This document shows, in pieces, positions 36,627-44,592 of a stretch of DNA of 64,000 nucleotides. The translations under genes and the position numbers were made by a program. This DNA comes from Daejeonella sp. Lineage in GTDB: Bacteria > Bacteroidota > Bacteroidia > Sphingobacteriales > Sphingobacteriaceae. Within the stretch, counting starts at the first letter, position 1. Every line of letters begins with the position of its first letter. Below the pieces are notes generated by a model, which did no database searches, was not told the origin of the DNA, and saw only the letters and a list, made by a program, of their open reading frames with translations. The DNA lies in contig NZ_JAUXXZ010000043.1 in NCBI RefSeq assembly GCF_030684675.1, positions 1 to 64,000 on the forward strand. Reading direction: 5' to 3'.

Positions 36627-37658
36627 CTAAAGCGAGGGTCTGAGGGTGAGGTGAAACGGAACCTCGGCATGAGCATGAGAATTGTTCAGAATTAATTGGG
36701 CTGCAAGTTCGCCCATTTTTGAAAAATCGGTTGAAATAGTAGTAATTCCGTTTAGAATGACCTTTTTAAGGGGGGTTTCATTATAGGATATTACCCCGAC
36801 CTGCTTTCCAACCTTAAGCTTTAATGAGATGATCCGTTCAATTAGCGTAACCAGATCTGCTTCCATCAGATTAATGAACACTTCGCCTTCCTGAATTGGT
36901 TCGGTGCTGATATCGTTCACAATTTTATGGGAAAAAGCATATTGCTGACAGAAGCGATTGAAGCCTTTGATTATCTCATTTGGGAAATAGCTTTTATCCG
37001 GGAAAATGATCTTTAGTGTATGGTATTTGCTTAGCTGATCCCGGGCTTGTTCCAGAGCCTGGTAAATATCCTTTTCGAAATTTTCATAAACTGCTGCATA
37101 TTCACCCTCAACACCGGGTAACAATTTATCCAGGAGGACCAGTTTATCTTTAGGGATTTCATTGATCAAACGGTATGATTCTTCCCCCCCTTCGATAAAA
37201 TGCGGAATGATTACGTAATGCGAATAATCTTCCTTTTTATTGTCAAGCAGCTTTTTGAACAGGGCAAAGTCATTGTTATAGATATAGAAGTCGATGGCAA
37301 CATGCTCTCCAATTGCAGCTACAAATGCATCGTAAACAATTTTCTTGTGAGAACTTAACTTATTGAATAATAGAAAGATACGAAGCCTTTGCCTGAAATC
37401 AACATTGCTGATATAATATCCTTTTCCCGGAACAGAATTAACTATACCCAGACTTTTGAGGTGCTTATACCCTTTTTCTGCAGTATCTCTTGAAATTTCG
37501 AGAATGCAGCTTAATTCATTTATTGAAGGGAGGAGATCATCTTTTTTAATTTTACCAGCGATGATTGCATCTTTAATCGAATTTGTTAACTGAAGATATT
37601 TCGGTGTCGCAGAATACCCATCAATGTGAATGTGATTAAATAATCTGGTCCGTTTCAT
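36627..37658 (-). CDS. GntR-family regulator with periplasmic-binding-like ligand domain
   Basis: A 343-residue regulator. The winged helix-turn-helix (about 15-80: INELSCILEISRDTAEKGYK, GIVNSVPGKGYYI) is followed by a LacI/ribose-binding-like sensor domain (from about 90 to the end). It is located directly upstream of, and on the same strand as, the rhamnose genes, so rhamnose-responsive control of the operon is likely; the effector (rhamnose or a phosphorylated intermediate) is not visible from sequence. It may be co-transcribed with rhaT. Confidence 0.87.
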   Translation of the reverse strand: MKRTRLFNHIHIDGYSATPKYLQLTNSIKDAIIAGKIKKDDLLPSINELSCILEISRDTAEKGYKHLKSLGIVNSVPGKGYYISNVDFRQRLRIFLLFNKLSSHKKIVYDAFVAAIGEHVAIDFYIYNNDFALFKKLLDNKKEDYSHYVIIPHFIEGGEESYRLINEIPKDKLVLLDKLLPGVEGEYAAVYENFEKDIYQALEQARDQLSKYHTLKIIFPDKSYFPNEIIKGFNRFCQQYAFSHKIVNDISTEPIQEGEVFINLMEADLVTLIERIISLKLKVGKQVGVISYNETPLKKVILNGITTISTDFSKMGELAAQLILNNSHAHAEVPFHLTLRPSL

Positions 37659-37742
37659 TGCTTAAAAATTGATTTCTCTCCGTTTATGGAATTTTTCGGA
37701 GGAAAATTAGCAATTTTTATTGGAGGGCTGATTGAATAGAAA

Positions 37743-38972
37743 TTATTCTTTCGGATTGAAGATCATAGAGCTCATTTCTTTCGGATCGAACATCTCATTG
37801 GCAATTTCAAGCACCTGGGAATCGGTGACAGTGTTTATTTTCGCAAATATTTCTTCCAGTGAATCTACCCTGCCATAATCCAGCAGACTTTTGCTCATCG
37901 AAATTAGCAGTCCCATTCTGTTTTCTTCACCGAGTGCGATCTGTCCGATAAATTTATCTTTTGCTTGTCTCAATTGTACAGGACCCAGTTTTTGCTCTCT
38001 GAGCTTTCTCAGTTCTTTTTCTACGAGCTTAAGGGCCTTTCCTGTTTTTTCGGTATCAGTACCAAAATAGATTGAAAAGATCCCGGTGTCACTCATCGGG
38101 GTGTAGTTTGATTCGATGGTGTATGCTATGCCATATTTTTCGCGGATTTCGAGGTTCAACCTTGAACTCATACCGGTGCCCCCCAGCAGGTTATTGAGCA
38201 GGAGAAATGCTGTCTTATGCTTGTGCTGCATGGAATAGGACCGGTTACCAATTACGCAATGCGTCTGGTTAATGGGTTTACTGAAAACCAGGTTTTTTGC
38301 CGAATATGCATTTGTTTTTTCGCGCTTTCTTTCAGGCAGATTGGCTGGGATTCCAGCGAAAAATTTTTCACTTAGGCGGATGATTGTTTTAAAATCATAA
38401 TCCCCGTAGATTCCGATGACGATTTCATCTGTGCGATAGTTTGCCTTGTGGAAATCGACAATATCCTTTTTTGTAAAACTTTGTACGGTTAATGGGGTCC
38501 CCAGAATATTACGGCCCAGCGGATGTCCTTCAAATAGCAGATCTTCAAAATCATCATTAATAGCCTCATCAGGCTGATCCTGGTAAGAAGATATTTCATC
38601 CAGAATGACCTCCTTTTCCTTCTTCATTTCCTCTTCGGGAAATATGGAATGAAATACGATATCCTCAAAAAGGTCGAGCGATCGTTCCAGGTGAGGTTTC
38701 AGAAAAGAAGCATGGATACAGGTATATTCTTTGGTGGTATAAGCATTCAGATCGCCTCCAACTAATTCGAGGCGGTTAAGGATCTGATTGGTATTTCTTT
38801 TTTCAGTCTGTTTAAAAAGCAGATGTTCGATGAAATGTGCGAGGCCATCTTTGGAAGGATCTTCATCGCGAGAACCTGCATTGATAATAATACAGGCATG
38901 TGAAATATTGGAAGGGCTTGGCTTATGCAGAACGCGTATTCCATTTTGCAACTGGTGTACCTGGTAATCCAT
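37743..38972 (-). CDS. M16-family zinc metallopeptidase
   Basis: A 409-residue processing-peptidase-like protein. The inverted zinc motif HxxEH is present as HFIEH (His46, Glu49, His50), and the C-terminal half has LLGGTGMSSRLNLEIREKYG with the conserved Arg/Tyr region. There is no signal peptide, so it is probably cytoplasmic. The length fits a single-unit M16B enzyme. A -7 box TACCTTTG (38984 to 38977) ends four bases before the ATG. A shadow frame overlaps its N-terminus on the same strand and is not real. Confidence 0.93.
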   Translation of the reverse strand: MDYQVHQLQNGIRVLHKPSPSNISHACIIINAGSRDEDPSKDGLAHFIEHLLFKQTEKRNTNQILNRLELVGGDLNAYTTKEYTCIHASFLKPHLERSLDLFEDIVFHSIFPEEEMKKEKEVILDEISSYQDQPDEAINDDFEDLLFEGHPLGRNILGTPLTVQSFTKKDIVDFHKANYRTDEIVIGIYGDYDFKTIIRLSEKFFAGIPANLPERKREKTNAYSAKNLVFSKPINQTHCVIGNRSYSMQHKHKTAFLLLNNLLGGTGMSSRLNLEIREKYGIAYTIESNYTPMSDTGIFSIYFGTDTEKTGKALKLVEKELRKLREQKLGPVQLRQAKDKFIGQIALGEENRMGLLISMSKSLLDYGRVDSLEEIFAKINTVTDSQVLEIANEMFDPKEMSSMIFNPKE

Positions 38973-38976
38973 TCAG

Positions 38977-38984
38977 CAAAGGTA
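38977..38984 (-). promoter_or_regulatory. -7 box directly before the M16 peptidase gene
   Basis: TACCTTTG on the minus strand matches TAnnTTTG and lies four bases before the ATG at 38972. No TTG at 19-20 bases upstream. Confidence 0.45.
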
Positions 38985-39125
38985 GAGAATCGATTTGTCA
39001 ATCCTACGATTTGTCAATTTGTCAATTGAATTAGCAAATGGGTTTGTCGATGAAGAACAAATTTTCTTAGCTTTTAGCTTTCTGCTTTCGCCTTTCAGCC
39101 CCAAGAGAATTTCTTCTTAAACTAC

Positions 39126-39773
39126 TTATTTCAGCTTTCCCTTATACGTCTTCTTAAACAATTCAAACCGTGGAATAGAAACCGCCCGCACATATCCCTG
39201 ATTCGGATTGTGTTCGATATAATCCTGATGGTAGCCCTCTGCGCGGTAGAATTCGGTAAGTGGTTTTAGCTCAGTTACAATTGATTTTTTGAATCTGCCT
39301 GAGTTGGTGGCATCTTTTACAGCCTGCTGTGCGGCAGCCTTTTCTTTGGTACCGGTATAAAACAAAATTGAACGGTAGGATGAACCTCTGTCGGGTCCCT
39401 GCTGATTTGGAGTGGTTGGGTCGTGTGAAGCAAAGAATACCTTGCAAAGTTCTGCAAACGAAATTACATTAGGGTTATAATACACCAGAACAGTTTCTGC
39501 ATGGCCTGTGGTTTCAGTATTGACCAGATCGTAGGTTGGGTTAGGTACATTCCCTCCCGCATAACCGGAAATAGCTGAATCTACTCCCACCACAGCCTCA
39601 AAAATATGCTCAGAACACCAGAAGCAGCCTTCTGCAAACGCAGCGATGGCTTTACCCTGGGGCTCTGTGAGTTTCACTTTTCTGACATCTGTCTTTTTCT
39701 GGGAGATTGCATCACAGGAAAATAAAACCAATATGAGCGACAGTGCAGGTATGATGTTCAGATAGCGTTTCAT
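39126..39773 (-). CDS. msrA: Peptide-methionine (S)-S-oxide reductase, lipoprotein form
   Basis: An MsrA that repairs methionine-S-sulfoxide. The catalytic motif is AEGCFWCSEHIFE, followed by GYAGGNVPNPTYDLV and TTGHAETVLVYYNP. The start at 39773 is chosen because MKRYLNIIPALSLILVLFSC is an obvious lipoprotein signal with lipobox LFSC; an upstream in-frame ATG at 39803 would add ten residues before it. The enzyme should therefore sit in the periplasm or outer membrane. No msrB is fused or adjacent. Confidence 0.94.
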   Translation of the reverse strand: MKRYLNIIPALSLILVLFSCDAISQKKTDVRKVKLTEPQGKAIAAFAEGCFWCSEHIFEAVVGVDSAISGYAGGNVPNPTYDLVNTETTGHAETVLVYYNPNVISFAELCKVFFASHDPTTPNQQGPDRGSSYRSILFYTGTKEKAAAQQAVKDATNSGRFKKSIVTELKPLTEFYRAEGYHQDYIEHNPNQGYVRAVSIPRFELFKKTYKGKLK

Positions 39774-40053
39774 TTTTTTCCTTTTGGTAAAGATACGTAA
39801 CAATAGCTCTTATAGATTTGCAGTTCTGGAACAAAATGAATGTTGGCACTCACCCTAAAAGACCGACACAACCGACTACAAATTAACTGAAAAAAACGAA
39901 ATGCGAACCCTTCGCAAATTAAAAGAACTGCAAGCCGACACACAAGCCAACACTTTTGCAGCATATTTAATTTTACCCAACCGTATCCACAGCCCAGCCA
40001 CCACCCAAACAAAGACTTGTTGACAATTTTTTGCTAATATTTTGGTTACACTC
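39774..40053. other. Left flank of the restriction-modification island
   Basis: About 280 bases with no convincing gene. Base composition shifts here. It holds CACAAGCCAAC at 39941-39951, which recurs at the right side of the island (43695-43705). Confidence 0.5.
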
Positions 40054-40085
40054 TGACAAATCATTATTTTTGACAAATTTGTCAA
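40054..40085 (+). promoter_or_regulatory. Candidate controller-protein operator of the R-M island
   Basis: The direct repeat TGACAAAT (40054-40061) is followed by the perfect 16-base palindrome TTGACAAATTTGTCAA (40070-40085), ending 18 bases before the controller gene. Tandem symmetric sites just upstream of a C-protein gene are the usual arrangement for self-timed R-M expression. Confidence 0.5.
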
Positions 40086-40103
40086 GGCAAAAATTTCAAG
40101 ATA

Positions 40104-40430
40104 ATGAAAGAAACATTTGGAGAATACATTCACAATTTGCGAGTTGAGAACGGTTTAACTCTTACAAAACTTGCGGCTTCCCTTGATTTAGACCAATCAA
40201 CACTTTCTAAAATTGAAAATCAAAAACGTAATGTTCCAGAAGAAATACTTCCAAAACTTGCTAAGATTTTCAAATTGGACATCAAGAAGCTTGAAAATGA
40301 ATTTTACTCCGAAAAAATCGCTGAAATGATTTATCGAGTTCCCAACTCAGCCGAACTTTTGACACTAGCTGAAGAAAAAGCAAAATATTTTAGAACTAAA
40401 AAGGTTGAACAAGGAAAAATAAAGTTTTAA
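40104..40430 (+). CDS. XRE-family regulator, probable restriction-modification controller
   Basis: A 108-residue protein. The helix-turn-helix (YIHNLRVENGLTLTKLAASL, LDQSTLSKIENQKR; about 7-45) is followed by LPKLAKIFKLDIKKLENEFY and a short helical C-terminus. It resembles R-M controller proteins but is longer than the typical 80 residues. It is first in a four-gene operon and two bases before the C5 methyltransferase. The palindrome directly upstream is a candidate autoregulatory site. Confidence 0.8.
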   Translation: MKETFGEYIHNLRVENGLTLTKLAASLDLDQSTLSKIENQKRNVPEEILPKLAKIFKLDIKKLENEFYSEKIAEMIYRVPNSAELLTLAEEKAKYFRTKKVEQGKIKF

Positions 40431-40432
40431 CT

Positions 40433-41485
40433 ATGGTAGGAGCATCATTGTTTTCAAGTGCCGGTATAGCAGAAACTTACTTAGAAGAAGTAGGAATAGA
40501 TATTGTGGCAGCTAATGAACTAGTTCTAGAGAGAGCAAATTTACACCAAGCATTGTATCCAAAATCTAAAATGATTGCAGGAAATATTTTAGATGAAAAT
40601 ATTTTTAAAACACTTGTCAGAAGCACACCAGAGAAGTTGGATTTTTTGATTGCTTCACCGCCTTGCCAAGGAATGAGTGTTGCAGGAAAAAACAGAAATA
40701 CAGAGCAGATGCTCAATGACGAGAGAAATTACCTTGTTTTTAAAATAATTGATTTCATTAAACTAAAATCCCCCGATTTTATTTTAATTGAAAATGTACC
40801 TACGTTTTTCAAACTTCTTTTGCCATACAATGGTGAGTATTTAAAGGTCGTAGAAATTTTAAATCATTTGTTTGGTGAAGAATATAACATTGAATCCAAT
40901 GTTTATGATGCTGCTCACTTTGGAGTTGCCCAAAGAAGAACAAGAGCTATAATAAAACTATATAGAAAAGGGAAAAAGTGGGGACAGCCTTTAAAATCTG
41001 ACCAAGTCGTAACAGTGGAAGATAAAATAGGTTTTTTGCCAAGCATAGAAGCAGGGCAAAAATCAAAAATCAAATGGCATTATGCTAGAAAGCATGCAGA
41101 CAACCACATTGAATGGATGAAACACACTCCAACAGGTCAAACAGCTTTTGATAATCCAAAATTTTTCCCTGTAAAGCCGAATGGAGAAAGAATTAAAAGC
41201 TATAACACCACATACAGAAGAATTAAATGGCACGAACCTGCACCAACAATTACAATGAGAAATGATGCAATCAGTTCACAATTAAATGTTCACCCAGGCA
41301 GAAAGCTCAAAAATGGTATCTATTCTGATGCAAGGGTTTTGACACCTTTAGAATTAATGATTTTATCATCATTACCTCAAGAATGGAACATTCCAGAAAA
41401 TACGCCTGAATTATTAATTAGAAAATGTATTGGAGAATGTATTCCTCCTTTACTTATCAAAAATATTGTTGCTCAAATAAGTTAA
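40433..41485 (+). CDS. DNA (cytosine-5-)-methyltransferase
   Basis: A 350-residue C5-cytosine methyltransferase. Motif I is ASLFSSAGIAE (AdoMet binding), motif IV is SPPCQGMS with the catalytic Cys, motif VI is IENVP, motif VIII is AQRRTRAI and the C-terminal motif X lies near LIRKCIGECIPP. The target-recognition region is short (about 200-290). It belongs to the restriction-modification island and is followed by the endonuclease after four bases. Codon use is AT-rich compared with the flanking genes. Confidence 0.94.
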   Translation: MVGASLFSSAGIAETYLEEVGIDIVAANELVLERANLHQALYPKSKMIAGNILDENIFKTLVRSTPEKLDFLIASPPCQGMSVAGKNRNTEQMLNDERNYLVFKIIDFIKLKSPDFILIENVPTFFKLLLPYNGEYLKVVEILNHLFGEEYNIESNVYDAAHFGVAQRRTRAIIKLYRKGKKWGQPLKSDQVVTVEDKIGFLPSIEAGQKSKIKWHYARKHADNHIEWMKHTPTGQTAFDNPKFFPVKPNGERIKSYNTTYRRIKWHEPAPTITMRNDAISSQLNVHPGRKLKNGIYSDARVLTPLELMILSSLPQEWNIPENTPELLIRKCIGECIPPLLIKNIVAQIS

Positions 41486-41489
41486 TAAA

Positions 41490-42938
41490 ATGACTTTAAG
41501 AATTGATAATAAGAAATGGATTTTATACCGCCACACAAGGGACTTTGAAAAACTTTGTGTTGTTGCAGATTTTTTGAAGTCTTACACAAAAACAGGAATT
41601 TCAAAAGATGAAAAAACACAACTTAATGTGAAGTTGCGGGAATTGGGATTATACAATGAAAGAAATCCTGAATTACCACTTGATGCGATCAATCATAAAA
41701 TCAATCAACTTTCATATTATATGTTTGGCTATCAAGCCAAAATTGATGGACAAGACAGGTTTTTGTTCAGTCCACTTGGTAACTTGTTTTTGAAGCACGT
41801 AGAAGACAAAACAAAAACAGCAAAAATATTTCTTGCAATGCTTTGGGCTGTTCAATATCAACACCCTCATAGCGGAACTGACGATGATTTTCAGCTTTAT
41901 CCATTTCGTTTAATTTACAAACTTCTTTCAGAACCTAAACTTTCCAAAAAACTCTATGCTTTTGAAGTTGCTTATTCTGTTGTTTTTTTGAAAGAAGTAA
42001 ACAAAGCGACTTATAAAGAATTGGTTAATGAATTATTGGAATTGCGAAAACTTTCAGATACAGAACTTGAAAACAAATTTCTAGAAGACCCCCACGCTTT
42101 TGTAAACTCAGCCTACGAATGGGATTACTATGTTTCGAGTTTATTTGAAAGTGCAGGGGTGTTGAATAAAATAGAAGGTAGAGTAATTACCAAGCTACAG
42201 CACGGAAACACAAATACATTCAGAAAAATAACTCGTAACGAAGTTTCAATTCCCGAAAATCTACAAATATTAGTTGAGCAATTGGAAAACGAATATTCTT
42301 TTTTCGATAAACCATTAATGCTTAATGACCCTGAACGTATGAAAATTGACGTTATCAAGGAAATTTACAGTTTTTATCCAAAAACTCTTTTAGTTGAAAT
42401 CGGTGAAGCTGTTGACGATATAAAATATGAATTGCTAAATCTTCCAAAACTCATTGAACAATACGCAAATAATACTGATGGTGCAGAAGCATATCTTTTT
42501 GAAGATGCATTAACAGACGGCTTCAATATGTTTCACAATGTAGAAGCACAAAAAATTGGTGGTGCAGGGAATACCGATATTGAATGTCTGTATATTACAA
42601 AAAAGAAAAAATTCTCAGTTGATGCAAAATCAACAAAAAACAAACTTTCCGGTATAAATGCAGGAAGATTAGAAGGACACAGAGAAAAAATAGGCGGTGC
42701 TTATACAATAGTAGTTACACCAAGATATGTTCCTGCTGTCCTTCAAGATATTCGCACAAGTCCCATTGTAATTATTCGTGCAAACACTTTTTCAGAATAT
42801 CTATACAACTGCATTGATAACAATGTAAGAGAAATAGACTATGCCGATTTTGACAACATTATTTTGAATAATCTAGGGAAAGACATCAGTAAAAACATAT
42901 CAGACTTAACTATTTCAAGGTTCGCATCTAAAAACTAA
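41490..42938 (+). CDS. Type II restriction endonuclease, probably AlwI/BstNBI-like
   Basis: A 482-residue protein between two methyltransferase genes. The C-terminal part carries a plausible PD-(D/E)xK nuclease core: GGAGNTDIECLYI followed by KFSVDAKSTKNKL, where Asp, Asp and Lys could be the metal-binding set, then GRLEGHREKIGGAYTIVVTP. The helical N-terminal half (about 60-170, LFSPLGNLFLKHVEDKTKTA) has the layout of AlwI/N.BstNBI-type type IIS enzymes. Two companion methyltransferases of different chemistry suit an asymmetric recognition sequence. The family call is from memory of layout, not a search. Confidence 0.62.
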   Translation: MTLRIDNKKWILYRHTRDFEKLCVVADFLKSYTKTGISKDEKTQLNVKLRELGLYNERNPELPLDAINHKINQLSYYMFGYQAKIDGQDRFLFSPLGNLFLKHVEDKTKTAKIFLAMLWAVQYQHPHSGTDDDFQLYPFRLIYKLLSEPKLSKKLYAFEVAYSVVFLKEVNKATYKELVNELLELRKLSDTELENKFLEDPHAFVNSAYEWDYYVSSLFESAGVLNKIEGRVITKLQHGNTNTFRKITRNEVSIPENLQILVEQLENEYSFFDKPLMLNDPERMKIDVIKEIYSFYPKTLLVEIGEAVDDIKYELLNLPKLIEQYANNTDGAEAYLFEDALTDGFNMFHNVEAQKIGGAGNTDIECLYITKKKKFSVDAKSTKNKLSGINAGRLEGHREKIGGAYTIVVTPRYVPAVLQDIRTSPIVIIRANTFSEYLYNCIDNNVREIDYADFDNIILNNLGKDISKNISDLTISRFASKN

Positions 42939-42945
42939 ACTTGCT

Positions 42946-43710
42946 ATGATTACAATTACAAAAGAAAACAATATGGAATTAATGGCACGGTATCCAGACA
43001 ATTATTTTGACCTTGCAATAGTTGACCCTCCTTACGGTATTTTAAATAAAACCAAACGTGGCGGAGACCACAAATTCAATATGGATGAATACAGTCAGTG
43101 GGATGTAAAACCCAATAACGAGTATTTTAATGAGTTATTTCGTGTTTCACAAAATCAAATTATTTGGGGCGGAAACTACTTCGGACAACTTTGGCCAAGA
43201 AGCGAATACAATAAAGGATTTATTATTTGGGATAAAAATCAACCAGAATCACTTAACAACTTTTCAATGGCTGAAATGGCTTGGTCATCATTGGATAGAC
43301 CTTCCAAAATATTTAGATACAGTGTCAGAAAAAACAGAAATAAAATCCACCCTACACAAAAGCCAGTTGAACTATATGAATGGCTTCTCAAAATGTATGC
43401 TAATCAAGATGATAGAATATTAGACACCCACTTAGGAAGTGGAACTATTGCAATTGCTTGTTACAAAGCAGGATTGGGTTTAACGGCTTGTGAAATTAGT
43501 GAAACATACTATCTAAACGCCTTAGAAAAGATTAAAGAATTAGTTCCAGAGAGTGCAATTCATTCGAATGATAGTGATGCCTTTTCATTGACTTTCCCCG
43601 AACAGAAAACTTCAAAAAATGGGATGCAAATACTATACAAAGAGCACGTTGAGCAACTAAGGTTATTTAAAGAAAGTAGAGCAAAATTCAAAACCACAAG
43701 CCAACGCTAA
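42946..43710 (+). CDS. Beta-class DNA methyltransferase (N6-adenine or N4-cytosine)
   Basis: A 254-residue amino-methyltransferase. Motif IV comes first, as IVDPPYGI, and the AdoMet motif I comes last, as RILDTHLGSGTIAIACYKAG, the order of the beta class. HPTQKPVELYEWLL precedes motif I as usual. DPPY favours adenine-N6. It is the final gene of the island, seven bases after the endonuclease. The C-terminal 50 residues past LNALEKIKEL have no family resemblance. Together with the C5 enzyme it would protect the two strands of the target. Confidence 0.9.
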   Translation: MITITKENNMELMARYPDNYFDLAIVDPPYGILNKTKRGGDHKFNMDEYSQWDVKPNNEYFNELFRVSQNQIIWGGNYFGQLWPRSEYNKGFIIWDKNQPESLNNFSMAEMAWSSLDRPSKIFRYSVRKNRNKIHPTQKPVELYEWLLKMYANQDDRILDTHLGSGTIAIACYKAGLGLTACEISETYYLNALEKIKELVPESAIHSNDSDAFSLTFPEQKTSKNGMQILYKEHVEQLRLFKESRAKFKTTSQR

Positions 43711-43801
43711 AGCCAAGTTTTGCAAAAGACCCACCAAATTACCGCACCAAGTCAGACTAAAATGGATAGACAACAATACGACAGAAAAGAGGGTGAAGTG
43801 C

Positions 43802-43924
43802 TAACATAGGTTTGGCTAAAGTGGCGGTTTAGTGCTCCGAAGACATATTTGTGGTCAATAAAATTTCGTTCTCCGTATTCAATTGTGGTGAAAATCGCCA
43901 CCTTCGCCAAGCCCGAAAACGTTA
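43802..43924. repeat. attC-like imperfect palindrome at right border of R-M island
   Basis: The left arm TAAC plus GGTTTGGCTAAAGTGGCG (43802-43805, 43809-43826) pairs with CGCCACCTTCGCCAAGCC plus GTTA (43896-43913, 43921-43924) with two mismatches and one G-U pair. The right edge GTTAAAC (43921-43927) fits the attC core GTTRRRY; the left TGCTAAC is off-consensus. The spacer is about 70 bases. Confidence 0.6.
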
Positions 43925-43935
43925 AACACATGCTT

Positions 43936-44592
43936 TTAATCTTCTTCCTGAGTAAATCGTATGTTCTGCTGCAGTGATTTTTTATGATGCAGGTTTATCT
44001 CTTGTTTAAACCGATCAAAATCAAAATCCTTTGCGGTACCGCAATCGAGCATATTAAAATACATGGATGGCTTTATGCTTTCAAAATAATCGCCAATGTT
44101 GCTGCTCCATAAGAGTTGACAATTGCCTTTTATCTGTGGTACTATTTCTGAGATGCCGTCTTGAAACTGTATAGTTCTGATATGGCAGCTTTCGAGGTTC
44201 CCCTGTGGGAAATACAACAATAAATTCCCTGGCTCATTCAATATTTCAGCAGCATAGGCCAAACTTTCTCTCACAGAAAATTTACCGGGCTCGATAGAAA
44301 AGGAACCAAGGTGTCTTAGCCACCATTTCATTTCCATTTGCTTTTTTAAGGACATAATGTAGAGTCGTTTCATTTTGCCCTGTTTAATTAGTACCTGATA
44401 GGCCAGATAGAAACCTAAAAAGCCATCGCCGAAACTGAAGTGATTGATTGATAAAATATAAGAATGGCCTGATTTAATTTCAACAGGCTTGATGATCAGT
44501 TTGTTAAAGTAAAATATCCTGAAAAATTTCGAAAGGCAATACCCGCCGACTTTTAACCAGAATAGCGACAAGGGCTTTGATTTAATGATCAT
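43936..44592 (-). CDS. Lysophospholipid-type (PlsC-like) acyltransferase
   Basis: A 218-residue protein with the glycerolipid acyltransferase signature HX4D as NHFSFGD (His51, Asp56) and a motif III-like FPQGNLES (128-135). In most PlsC relatives this reads FPEGT, so Gln replaces the usual Glu. An N-terminal hydrophobic stretch (about 10-30) suggests membrane association. It is the last gene of an eight-gene minus-strand operon and overlaps the hydrolase stop by four bases. In context it should transfer the acyl product of the upstream ACP pathway to an unknown acceptor. Confidence 0.75.
   Translation of the reverse strand: MIIKSKPLSLFWLKVGGYCLSKFFRIFYFNKLIIKPVEIKSGHSYILSINHFSFGDGFLGFYLAYQVLIKQGKMKRLYIMSLKKQMEMKWWLRHLGSFSIEPGKFSVRESLAYAAEILNEPGNLLLYFPQGNLESCHIRTIQFQDGISEIVPQIKGNCQLLWSSNIGDYFESIKPSMYFNMLDCGTAKDFDFDRFKQEINLHHKKSLQQNIRFTQEED

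Noticed and set aside
39770-40133. Minus-strand frames of 80-85 residues over the island's left flank
   Set aside because: They overlap the controller promoter and msrA start and show no recognisable protein.
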